Position numbers and translations under genes: made by a program
NCBI GenBank assembly: GCA_903897985.1
Contig: CAIUDS010000807.1
Coordinates: 1 to 6,161 of the forward strand
DNA length: 6,161 bases
Reading direction: 5' to 3'
From: an uncultured delta proteobacterium
GTDB lineage: Bacteria > RBG-13-61-14 > DRUE01
Notes under the pieces: model-generated
What the model saw: only the letters and a program-made list of their open reading frames with translations
Databases searched by the model: none
Told to the model about the DNA's origin: nothing
Part shown: positions 1 through 4,859 of the stretch, in pieces
Layout of the letters: the number at the start of each line of letters is the position of its first letter
How positions within the stretch are numbered: position 1 is the first letter of the stretch

Positions 1-16
1 ATTCTGGTACCAGAAT
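1..16. repeat. Perfect 16-bp palindrome at window edge
   Basis: ATTCTGGTACCAGAAT equals its own reverse complement. A third half-like unit (ACCAGAT) follows at 17-23, so the ACCAGA core occurs twice in direct order. It could be an operator for a dimeric regulator, or simply part of a coding region that begins outside the window. It lies about 160 nt upstream of the DUF3467 start. Confidence 0.5.
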
Positions 17-176
17 ACCAGATGGCGAGATTTGGTCCGGGGGTTTTGCGAGCGGAACGCACCCCTTGGGAAAATCAAACAATTGAAGAATTGAACAGTG
101 TTAGACAGTCAGCCAGCCGCTGGATTGCATGGTGGCGAAGCAGCAAGTAAAATGAGTTGGGAAAGGAGACCGAAAA
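1..176. other. Left-edge region upstream of the DUF3467 gene, no established gene
   Basis: No recognisable gene is seen here. The + strand is open from base 1 to a TAA at 148-150, so this could be the last 49 codons of a protein that starts outside the window. The predicted tail is rich in Trp and Arg, resembles no family I know, and its third-codon-position G+C (about half) is lower than in the clear genes nearby, so I do not call it. The stretch also holds a 16-bp palindrome at its start and a short AT-rich patch near 80-97 where AATTGAA occurs twice, 8 nt apart. I found no convincing -35/-10 pair. The ribosome-binding site of the next gene lies at its right end (164-170). Confidence 0.5.
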
Positions 177-473
177 ATGAAGGAAGAAACCAAACAGGTG
201 TCGCTCCAGATTCAGCTTGACGAGCAGACCGCGCAGGGGGTCTATGTCAACCTCGCCATTGTCCAGCATTCGAGCAGCGAGTTCATCCTCGATTTCGTGT
301 TCATGAACCCGGGACAACCCGTGGCGAAAGTGCGCAGCCGCATCATCATGGCGCCGGAGCAGGTGAAGAGGCTGCACAAGGCCCTGTCCGAAAACCTCGC
401 CCATTACGAGAGCCGCTTCGGCGAGATCAAGATTCCGAGCCTGGGCCCGGAATTCAAGATGCCGGTGCAGTGA
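177..473 (+). CDS. DUF3467 domain protein
   Basis: Small soluble protein of 98 residues that matches the DUF3467 family over nearly its whole length. The recognisable parts are the central strand-rich stretch with SEFILDFVF (about 34-42), the NPGQPVAKVRSRI segment (about 44-56), the IIMAPEQVKRLHKAL helix (about 57-71), and the YESRFGEIK tail (about 77-85). The molecular function of the family is not established. There is no signal peptide or membrane segment. The ATG is preceded by a strong AAAGGAG at 164-170 with 6 nt of spacing, which fixes the start. The radical SAM gene follows 52 nt downstream on the same strand, so the two are probably co-transcribed. The family assignment is confident; any role is unknown. 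Confidence 0.9.
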   Translation: MKEETKQVSLQIQLDEQTAQGVYVNLAIVQHSSSEFILDFVFMNPGQPVAKVRSRIIMAPEQVKRLHKALSENLAHYESRFGEIKIPSLGPEFKMPVQ

Positions 474-475
474 AT

Positions 476-509
476 ACGGTGAATGGTGAACGGTTAACGG
501 TGAACGGGG
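476..509 (+). repeat. Imperfect heptamer tandem repeat in the spacer
   Basis: About four and a half units of a 7-nt motif with consensus ACGGTGA: units begin at 476, 483, 490, 497 and 504, the last being partial. The motif carries TGA or TTA, and because 7 is not a multiple of 3 the stop-like triplets rotate through the reading frames. TGA occurs at 480, 487 and 501 and TAA at 495. The array fills most of the 52-nt gap between the DUF3467 and radical SAM genes and ends just before the latter's ribosome-binding site. Confidence 0.75.
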
Positions 510-525
510 CGGAGGAATCGCAGCC

Positions 526-1635
526 TTGAGAGAATCGCTCGCGCTCGCCAGCCGTCTGCTTTCAAGCTGGCTTAAGCCCGCGCAGCCGTCATACCTGATC
601 TATTTTGTCACGGCGCGGTGCAATGCCCGGTGCGAAATGTGCTTCTACTGGCGCGAGCTGGACGCGGTCCGGCCGGAAACCGAACTCACGCCCGAGGAGA
701 CCGACAAGATCAGCCGCACCCTGCCGCCACTCATCCAACTCACGCTTTCCGGCGGGGAGCCGTTCCTGCGCGCGGACTTGTTCGAGCTGATCAAGCCCCT
801 GCTCGAACACTCTCGTCCGGCGCTCCTCTCCATCCCCACCAACGGCATCTTGACCGAGCAAATCATCAAAGTGACCGGGCAAATCTGTTCGGCCTTTCCC
901 CGGCTTCGCCTCAACCTCGAACTGAGCCTGGACGGGATCGGCGAACGGCATGACCGCATCCGCGGGCATGTGGGCGCCTTTGCAGACCTGCTGCGGAGTT
1001 GGAAAGAGCTGAAAATTTTGCGCCTCAAATTTCCGAACCTCCGGCTTAACACCCTGAGCGTGCTGAGCGCGCTCAACTCGGACCGGATTTTCGAGTTGCT
1101 GGAATATATCCGGACCGAGCTCAAGCCGAACCGGTCCGAAGTGATGTTCGTCCGGGGCGAGCCGAGAACTCCCGGGGCCGCCCAGGTTTCCCTTGACCGC
1201 TTTAAAGAAGTCCATGAGTGGCTCAAAAAAAACGCTCGGCCCAAAACTTTTTTGGACCGGTTGCGCGAGCAATTGGCCATGGCCAAACGGGAACTGATCA
1301 TTGAGACCGTGAGGGGAAATAAAATGATCCTGCCCTGCCGGGCCGGGGGAAAGCTGATCGTAATGGAGCCGGATGGGTGGGTGCGTCCCTGCGAGATGCT
1401 CTCGGTGAAATATCCGGTCCCGCCGCCGTCCCTCGGGGCCAAGGACTTCCGGCTCGGCAGTTTGCGGGAATCCGGCTACGATCTGATGAAGATCCTTGGG
1501 AGCGCGCAGGCGCAAAAGGTGAACAATTTTATCCGGGCGAGCGAATGCCGTTGCAGCTACGAATGCGCGGCCCTGGCTAACCTGGTTTTTTCGCCGGGGC
1601 AAATGCCGCGGATTTTTTGGAAAGCCTTCCGCTGA
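526..1635 (+). CDS. Radical SAM/SPASM domain enzyme
   Basis: Predicted 369-residue cytoplasmic iron-sulfur enzyme that would cleave S-adenosylmethionine to start radical chemistry on an unknown substrate. The CxxxCxxC motif for the 4Fe-4S cluster is C32, C36 and C39. A GGEP motif at 76-79 (SGGEPF 75-80) binds SAM, and SIPTNG (102-107) and LELSLDG (131-137) are typical core strands. The C-terminal part looks like a SPASM/twitch auxiliary-cluster region: C271, a GWVRPC element ending at C289, then C341, C343 and C347 followed by AA. This resembles the peptide-modifying and cofactor-maturing PqqE/MoaA-like group, not the AmmeMemoRadiSam enzyme. The start is TTG with GGAGG at 511-515; an in-frame stop at 487-489 leaves no alternative upstream. 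Its 3' end overlaps the convergent kinase-like gene by 59 bp. Confidence 0.9.
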   Translation: MRESLALASRLLSSWLKPAQPSYLIYFVTARCNARCEMCFYWRELDAVRPETELTPEETDKISRTLPPLIQLTLSGGEPFLRADLFELIKPLLEHSRPALLSIPTNGILTEQIIKVTGQICSAFPRLRLNLELSLDGIGERHDRIRGHVGAFADLLRSWKELKILRLKFPNLRLNTLSVLSALNSDRIFELLEYIRTELKPNRSEVMFVRGEPRTPGAAQVSLDRFKEVHEWLKKNARPKTFLDRLREQLAMAKRELIIETVRGNKMILPCRAGGKLIVMEPDGWVRPCEMLSVKYPVPPPSLGAKDFRLGSLRESGYDLMKILGSAQAQKVNNFIRASECRCSYECAALANLVFSPGQMPRIFWKAFR

Positions 1636-2464
1636 TTTCGCGGAGCACCGCGTCTTTCCAACCGCGCTTTCCGATCCCCTCCAGGTAAAGGTCCACCAGG
1701 CCGGCGATCTGATCGGGCGCGAGCTTTTGATAAAGCTTGCGGGTCCGGATCAGGAACGCGAGGGACCTGCCGGCGCGGCGGGGGTTGTTTTTCCGGAACG
1801 GGAACACATTGTCGAAATCAAAGTAATAGATTTGATATTGTCCGCCTTGCCTTTTCACCAGGATGTTCTTGTCCGCGTCCAGGGTGTAGATGCCGGTCCG
1901 GTTGAAGCGGGCCAGGCTCGAGAAAACCTCGCGCAGAAATTTGTTCAACTCGGCCGGGTCCGCCTCGAGCTCTTTGAGCGTCTCCTTATAACTCCGAGCC
2001 GGGTCCAGGTCTTCCATGATCAGCAGGCTCTCGAGCGCCATCCCGGCCAGCCGGCCTTCCATCAAGAGCAGCGGCTTGGGCGCGAGCACGCCCACGGAAT
2101 GGCAGTATTCCATCATCTGAAAATTGCGCATGGCCTCGGAACGGTAGGCCGCATTCTCGAGCAGGCTCTTGAGCCGGCCGCGGTAGGAATAAAACTTTAC
2201 GCGGAAGCGCCGGCCCTCGATTTCCAGTTTGGTCTCCGGGAGAAACTTGCGCTTGCTGGTTTCGCAAAGCTGGCGGCTCACTTCCGGCCGGGCTTTTTCA
2301 CATTCCCAGGCCGAGAGCGCCTGTTCCACATAATTGCCGGGATAGTGGCCGTTGCTGGAGACCACAAAACGCGGCCCCAGCATCCGGGCCAGGTAGGAAC
2401 TCCCGGTTTGAGACCGGGAGATGCCGGTCTTGAAAAAAATCCCGATTTTCTTAGCCTCCGCCAT
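1577..2464 (-). CDS. Kdo/WaaP-like (lipopolysaccharide-kinase-type) kinase-fold protein
   Basis: Predicted 295-residue soluble protein with the layout of a small eukaryotic-like kinase of the Kdo/WaaP group, which phosphorylates inner-core LPS sugars. With the ATG at 2464 as residue 1, the visible parts are a candidate ATP-binding Lys in RFRVKF (K90), a helix-C-like SEAMRNF with E110, the hinge-like LLIMEDLD (about 147-154), a catalytic-loop-like TGIYTLDADKNILV (D196, N200), and YYFDFD as the metal-binding DFG equivalent (D216). The usual catalytic-loop His is replaced by Thr and the loop is one residue short, so activity is uncertain. A longer reading from a TTG at 2491 is possible, but that codon overlaps the -10 box of a good promoter, so I prefer the ATG. 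It could instead be an aminoglycoside-phosphotransferase-like protein. Confidence 0.68.
   Translation of the reverse strand: MAEAKKIGIFFKTGISRSQTGSSYLARMLGPRFVVSSNGHYPGNYVEQALSAWECEKARPEVSRQLCETSKRKFLPETKLEIEGRRFRVKFYSYRGRLKSLLENAAYRSEAMRNFQMMEYCHSVGVLAPKPLLLMEGRLAGMALESLLIMEDLDPARSYKETLKELEADPAELNKFLREVFSSLARFNRTGIYTLDADKNILVKRQGGQYQIYYFDFDNVFPFRKNNPRRAGRSLAFLIRTRKLYQKLAPDQIAGLVDLYLEGIGKRGWKDAVLREISGRLSKKSAAFAPAKKPG
1594..1618 (+). terminator. Terminator-like hairpin inside the 3' end of the radical SAM gene
   Basis: CCG-g-GGC, loop AAAT, GCC-g-CGG, then A and six T. The stem is two 3-bp GC blocks separated by a G/G mismatch. It lies 15 nt before the TGA of its own gene, so termination here would cut the message before the stop codon unless translating ribosomes keep it open. 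The T-run is on the + strand only; the minus strand has no matching signal. The short mismatched stem and position inside a gene make this doubtful. Confidence 0.25.
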
Positions 2465-2483
2465 AACCCCTAACCTTGATTCT

Positions 2484-2512
2484 AGTATCAAACGCTTAAA
2501 AAGTCATGTCAA
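2484..2512 (-). promoter_or_regulatory. Sigma70-type promoter for the kinase-like gene
   Basis: On the minus strand, TTGACA (2512-2507, perfect -35), a 17-nt spacer, and GATACT (2489-2484, four of six matches to TATAAT). Transcription would begin near 2477, giving a leader of roughly 13 nt before the ATG at 2464. The leader contains AAGG and AGGGG. The -35 box includes the TGA stop of the MEMO/AmrB gene (2511-2509). This would let the last gene of the cluster be expressed separately from the genes upstream. Confidence 0.6.
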
Positions 2513-3765
2513 TAGAGCGCCATCGAGCAAAAACTGACCGCGCTCCTCGAATTCGCGTCATACCAGGCGGACCATTTCAAGACCTCCACCCGGCCGGGAT
2601 CCACCAGCTTGAAAGTGAAATAGATCGGCCCGATCCCGCAAATCTTGCGCGCGTCCTTCACCCGCGCGATCTCCATGAAAAAAGCCTCGGGGTCGCATTT
2701 CTCCAGACAGCACAACATCCGCCAATCATCCGTCTTGATCTCTTCCTCCCGGATCGGCGTGTAGGTCTCCCGGTCCCCATACCTCGGGCCCAGATGCGCC
2801 AGGTCCGCGCTCGCAATCAGCGCGATTTTGCGGCTGTCCGTCTGGATCTGCCCGCGTAGCGCGCTCAAATAATCCTGGATTTGCAAGTCCTGCTCCGGCG
2901 AAAAGCCCAGTTCGAGCATGGTCGCGCACGACCCGACCAGGACCGGCACGATCTTGAAATTCCTTTTGCCCGCCAGCAGGTGCTGGAGAAAAATCACCTG
3001 CAACTCGATCGAGTGCTCGCGCTTGTGGGAGAAGTCCCCGGCCCGGCTCCGTTTTTTCAGCCGTTTCCTCACTCCCCGGATGAACTCGCGGTCGGTCTCC
3101 ACCACCCCCAGCGGGGTCTCAAAATTTTTCTCCGAAAAAACCAGGGTGTCTTCCCTCGGAAAATGGCCGGTGCCGAGAATGATGAACAGCTCGGCCTGCG
3201 ACTCCTCCATCAGCTTTTTGTAGGCATGGGCATAGACCGCGCCGTTGCCGGTGAGCTCGATGTGCGGGGCCACAATGGCCTTGAGCTGGCCGCTTTTATT
3301 TTCGCCCGGCATGCCCGGGCCCGAGTCCGCCACATAAAAATCATCCAGGAATTTCCGGAGCTCCGCCGGGTCCGCGGGGTAACTGGTTCCCGCCAGCAAC
3401 GCCGGCCTCGTTTCGCTTTCCTGCCATTGCTTCAGGACCCCTGCCACATAAGACCGGAATCGCTCGGAGTCGAGGAGCAAATGCTGGTCCAGTTCCCCGG
3501 CCAGCGCCTGGATGTTGTCCCTCGGCACCAGTTGCTGGGTCTGGCGCATGATCTGTTCCTGAATCTCGGAAATGGTGCGGCTGCCATCAAAATATTGCAC
3601 CAGTGGCGCCAACTGCGCGGGCAGGACTATCACTTCGTCGCTCCAGCGTTCCGGATCCTGGAACACCAAGACCTTCTGTCCCTCCAGGTTCGCCGGCTGG
3701 ATTTGAAGGTTGGCGCGGAGCCGGGGCTTTTCCTCCGGGATCAAAAGCCCCTCGTCCGGACTCAT
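2509..3765 (-). CDS. amrB: MEMO/AmrB-like protein with PqqD-like N-terminal region
   Basis: Predicted 418-residue protein. Residues about 115-418 match the MEMO1/AmmeMemoRadiSam system protein B family, related to extradiol dioxygenases; the bacterial function is not settled. All four metal-ligand positions of the family are present: H168 (VAPHIE), H201 (LGTGHF), H324 (SADLAHLG) and C376 (KICGIGP). Other family signatures are NFETPLGVVETD (214-225) and EHSIELQ (250-256). Family members are usually about 260-300 residues. The extra first ~110 residues contain LPAQLAPLVQYFDGSRTISE (48-67) and a following helix-turn pattern typical of PqqD-like winged-helix domains. It overlaps the RAM gene by 4 nt (ATGA) and its GGAG is only 2 nt from the ATG, so it is likely translated by coupling. 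No AMMECR1 partner is visible. Confidence 0.88.
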   Translation of the reverse strand: MSPDEGLLIPEEKPRLRANLQIQPANLEGQKVLVFQDPERWSDEVIVLPAQLAPLVQYFDGSRTISEIQEQIMRQTQQLVPRDNIQALAGELDQHLLLDSERFRSYVAGVLKQWQESETRPALLAGTSYPADPAELRKFLDDFYVADSGPGMPGENKSGQLKAIVAPHIELTGNGAVYAHAYKKLMEESQAELFIILGTGHFPREDTLVFSEKNFETPLGVVETDREFIRGVRKRLKKRSRAGDFSHKREHSIELQVIFLQHLLAGKRNFKIVPVLVGSCATMLELGFSPEQDLQIQDYLSALRGQIQTDSRKIALIASADLAHLGPRYGDRETYTPIREEEIKTDDWRMLCCLEKCDPEAFFMEIARVKDARKICGIGPIYFTFKLVDPGRVEVLKWSAWYDANSRSAVSFCSMALY

Positions 3766-4043
3766 TTCTCCAGGCCCAGCGAGAACATCCGCTCGAGGTC
3801 GAATTTGGAGAACACCTCGAATGCAATCAGGGTGTTAGTCTTTTCGATCCCCTCCAGCTTCAACATCTTCCGCGTGACCAGGTCGGCCAGATCCAGGTTG
3901 TCTCTTACCCGGATGATCGCGGCGATGTCGTAAGTGCCGGCAACCGAAAACACCTCGGTCACGCCGGGAAGCTTGACCAGGGCCTGGGTGGTCTCCGGGA
4001 TCTTGTCCCGCTTGGCATTGATCAGGACGATTGCGCTAACCAA
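3762..4043 (-). CDS. Stand-alone Lrp/AsnC ligand-binding (RAM) domain protein
   Basis: Predicted 93-residue protein made only of the regulation-of-amino-acid-metabolism domain of the Lrp/AsnC family. It has the beta-alpha-beta pattern starting VSAIVLINAK, then the characteristic GVTEVFSVAGTYDIAAIIRV stretch, a helix, and a final strand with TNTLIAFEVF. There is no helix-turn-helix, so it cannot bind DNA alone. Such proteins form oligomers that bind small ligands, usually amino acids. A start nine codons upstream (4070) is open, but those codons would cover a perfect AAGGAGG, so I choose the TTG at 4043. The stop codon overlaps the MEMO/AmrB start by 4 nt, which argues for balanced expression. 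The family call is confident; the ligand is unknown. Confidence 0.87.
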   Translation of the reverse strand: MVSAIVLINAKRDKIPETTQALVKLPGVTEVFSVAGTYDIAAIIRVRDNLDLADLVTRKMLKLEGIEKTNTLIAFEVFSKFDLERMFSLGLEK

Positions 4044-4049
4044 TTTGCT

Positions 4050-4056
4050 CCTCCTT
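4050..4056 (-). promoter_or_regulatory. Ribosome-binding site that fixes a TTG start
   Basis: AAGGAGG on the minus strand, 6 nt before the TTG at 4043-4041. It is the strongest Shine-Dalgarno sequence in the window and rules in favour of the shorter RAM protein. Confidence 0.8.
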
Positions 4057-4060
4057 CGGG

Positions 4061-4082
4061 GCGCAGGCACTCCTGCCTGCGC
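4061..4082. repeat. Perfect 9-bp hairpin between thioesterase and RAM genes
   Basis: GCGCAGGCA, loop CTCC, TGCCTGCGC. It has no T-run on either side, so it is not a standard terminator. It lies between the thioesterase stop (4088-4086) and the RAM ribosome-binding site on the presumed shared transcript, where it could affect mRNA stability or set relative expression. Its arm GCGCAGGCA is found again at 4579-4587 in the hairpin-rich region upstream of the thioesterase. Confidence 0.75.
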
Positions 4083-4085
4083 ACA

Positions 4086-4526
4086 TCAGCGATTTTGTTT
4101 GCCCCAATCCCTCTTTATAATGCGGTGGATCGCCTGGGAAATGGCAACCCGCTTGCCCTCCGAGTCAAAGGCCTCGGCCTCGCTCCAGGCCAGACCCCGG
4201 GTCCGGTGCACAAATTTGCCCTTGCCGGTCAGCAGGCCCGCGGCCGGCGGCGACAAATAATTTATGCGCAGGTCTATGGTGATGGCGCCCTCGTTCTCCG
4301 CGAGCGACGAGTAGAGCGAGCTCCCGCAGGTCGAGTCCAGAATGCTGGCCACCGCGCCGCCGTGAAAGGTGTTCCAGATATTCCGGTGCTTCGGGCCCAG
4401 CTCCATCTGCATCTCCGAATGGCCCTCCTCGATCCGAACAATCCGCATCCCCAGATACTGGTAAAACGGACTCTCGTTCAAGGCCTGAGCTACCCGGTCC
4501 AACTCTTCCCGTGTCTTCTCTGGCAT
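4086..4526 (-). CDS. PaaI-family hotdog-fold thioesterase
   Basis: Predicted 146-residue cytoplasmic thioesterase hydrolysing an acyl-CoA-type thioester; the substrate cannot be told from sequence. The key signature is NTFHGGAVASILDSTCG (52-68), with HGG at 55-57 and the putative catalytic Asp at D64, both typical of the PaaI/4HBT group. A second conserved stretch, TIDLRINYLSPP (83-94), lines the acyl pocket in this family. Length is usual for the family. The ATG at 4526 is preceded by AGAGG (4539-4535) and a purine-rich stretch. It is the first gene of the minus-strand cluster and has its own promoter at 4588-4561. Why it travels with RAM and MEMO proteins is not clear. Confidence 0.88.
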   Translation of the reverse strand: MPEKTREELDRVAQALNESPFYQYLGMRIVRIEEGHSEMQMELGPKHRNIWNTFHGGAVASILDSTCGSSLYSSLAENEGAITIDLRINYLSPPAAGLLTGKGKFVHRTRGLAWSEAEAFDSEGKRVAISQAIHRIIKRDWGKQNR

Positions 4527-4560
4527 TTTCCCCGCCTCTATGGTAAAAAGATCAAGTTAG

Positions 4561-4588
4561 ATTATATCCGAATCGGGTGCGCAGGCAA
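4561..4588 (-). promoter_or_regulatory. Sigma70-type promoter of the minus-strand gene cluster
   Basis: On the minus strand, TTGCCT (4588-4583, four of six to consensus), a 16-nt spacer, and a perfect TATAAT (4566-4561). Transcription would start near 4554-4552 and give a leader of about 26-28 nt before the thioesterase ATG. The -35 box lies inside a small inverted repeat (CAGGC-AA-GCCTG, 4582-4593), a possible operator or part of the neighbouring repeat element. Confidence 0.65.
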
Positions 4589-4711
4589 GCCTGTCCGCCG
4601 TAGCCTCTTGTCATCCATAGTCCCGCGTATTCGCGGGACGACGGATGATGGCAAAGGCGGAAGCGCCTGCGGCCCCAATCGGAAACGGTCATTCCCGACT
4701 TGATCGGGAAT
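4582..4711. repeat. Cluster of REP-like palindromes
   Basis: Four inverted repeats in 130 bp. (1) CAGGC-AA-GCCTG at 4582-4593. (2) A long imperfect stem at 4611-4648: outer TCATCC/GGATGA and inner GTCCCGCG/CGCGGGAC around a TATT loop, with a 3x3 internal loop between them. (3) AGGCG-GAAG-CGCCT at 4655-4668. (4) ATTCCCGA-CTTGA-TCGGGAAT at 4691-4711. The fourth has the ATTCCC...GGGAAT plan of Neisseria dRS3 elements, with 9 rather than 8 inner bases, and of REP-type repeats in many bacteria. None has a following T-run. This looks like a composite interspersed repeat. Confidence 0.65.
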
Positions 4712-4738
4712 CCAGGTTTTTGACCGATTTGAAGATCA

Positions 4739-4783
4739 GGAGGTGGGAAAAGTCATGCTGAATTTGAAGATCACACCCGAGCA
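4739..4783 (+). repeat. Left copy of the direct repeat flanking the nuclease gene
   Basis: Imperfect direct repeat partner of 6045-6087. It contains the last part of a ribosome-binding site (AGGAGG at 4738-4743) and the first nine codons of MLNLKITPE. From the ATG onward, 27 of 29 bases match the right copy; the two differences (CTG/TTG and ACA/ACG) are silent. Just before the ATG this copy has two extra bases. Confidence 0.8.
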
Positions 4784-4844
4784 TCTGATGGGATCATCAT
4801 GGTCGGGCCGCGCGGGAAGGGGTTCGCGCCTAAATGGAATTTGA
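4755..4844 (+). pseudogene. Truncated duplicate of the 5' end of the gene at 6059
   Basis: A 29-codon frame that starts MLNLKITPEH and then leaves the sequence of the copy at 6059, ending at TGA 4842-4844, 15 nt before the nuclease ATG. AGGAGG at 4738-4743 is 11 nt from the ATG. The residues after position 9 are Gly/Ser/Arg-rich and look non-native. The best reading is a remnant of a gene start split off by insertion or duplication. It could also act as a small leader peptide for the nuclease gene. Confidence 0.4.
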
Positions 4845-4859
4845 ATCAGGAGCAAAGGG

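Larger units (their letters stand above)
4527..4859. other. Divergent intergenic region of 333 bp
   Basis: Between the thioesterase (leftward) and the nuclease (rightward). From left to right it holds the thioesterase promoter, a cluster of four hairpins (4582-4711), and a ribosome-binding site with a 29-codon frame that duplicates the start of the gene at 6059. ATTTGAAGATCA occurs at 4727-4738 and 4762-4773 and again at 6066-6077; a shortened variant ATTTGAATCAGGAG precedes the nuclease start. I found no convincing promoter for the nuclease: TTGACC at 4720-4725 has no good -10 at the right distance. Confidence 0.7.

Noticed and set aside
1..150. Open + frame of 49 codons ending in TAA at 148-150, possible C-terminus of an upstream protein
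   Set aside because: No recognisable family, lower third-position G+C than the clear genes, and the other two + frames are also open for the first 80-90 nt. It cannot be told from chance without the left flank.
589..1602. Long minus-strand frames opposite the radical SAM gene (up to 337 codons)
   Set aside because: They mirror a gene with complete radical SAM and SPASM motifs; their products are Pro/Arg/Gln-rich with no family resemblance. This is usual in high-G+C DNA.
4044..4070. Longer RAM protein starting at 4070
   Set aside because: The extra nine codons would cover the AAGGAGG that serves the TTG at 4043, and family members begin at the first beta strand.
4061..4082. Hairpin as a rho-independent terminator after the thioesterase gene
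   Set aside because: The stem is strong, but no T-run follows on either strand and the RAM gene begins at once downstream.
1727..4703. Long + strand frames at 1727-2473, 2881-3933 and 3603-4703
   Set aside because: All are antisense to genes with clear families and motifs (kinase-like, MEMO, RAM, thioesterase), and the last runs through several genes and an intergenic repeat cluster.
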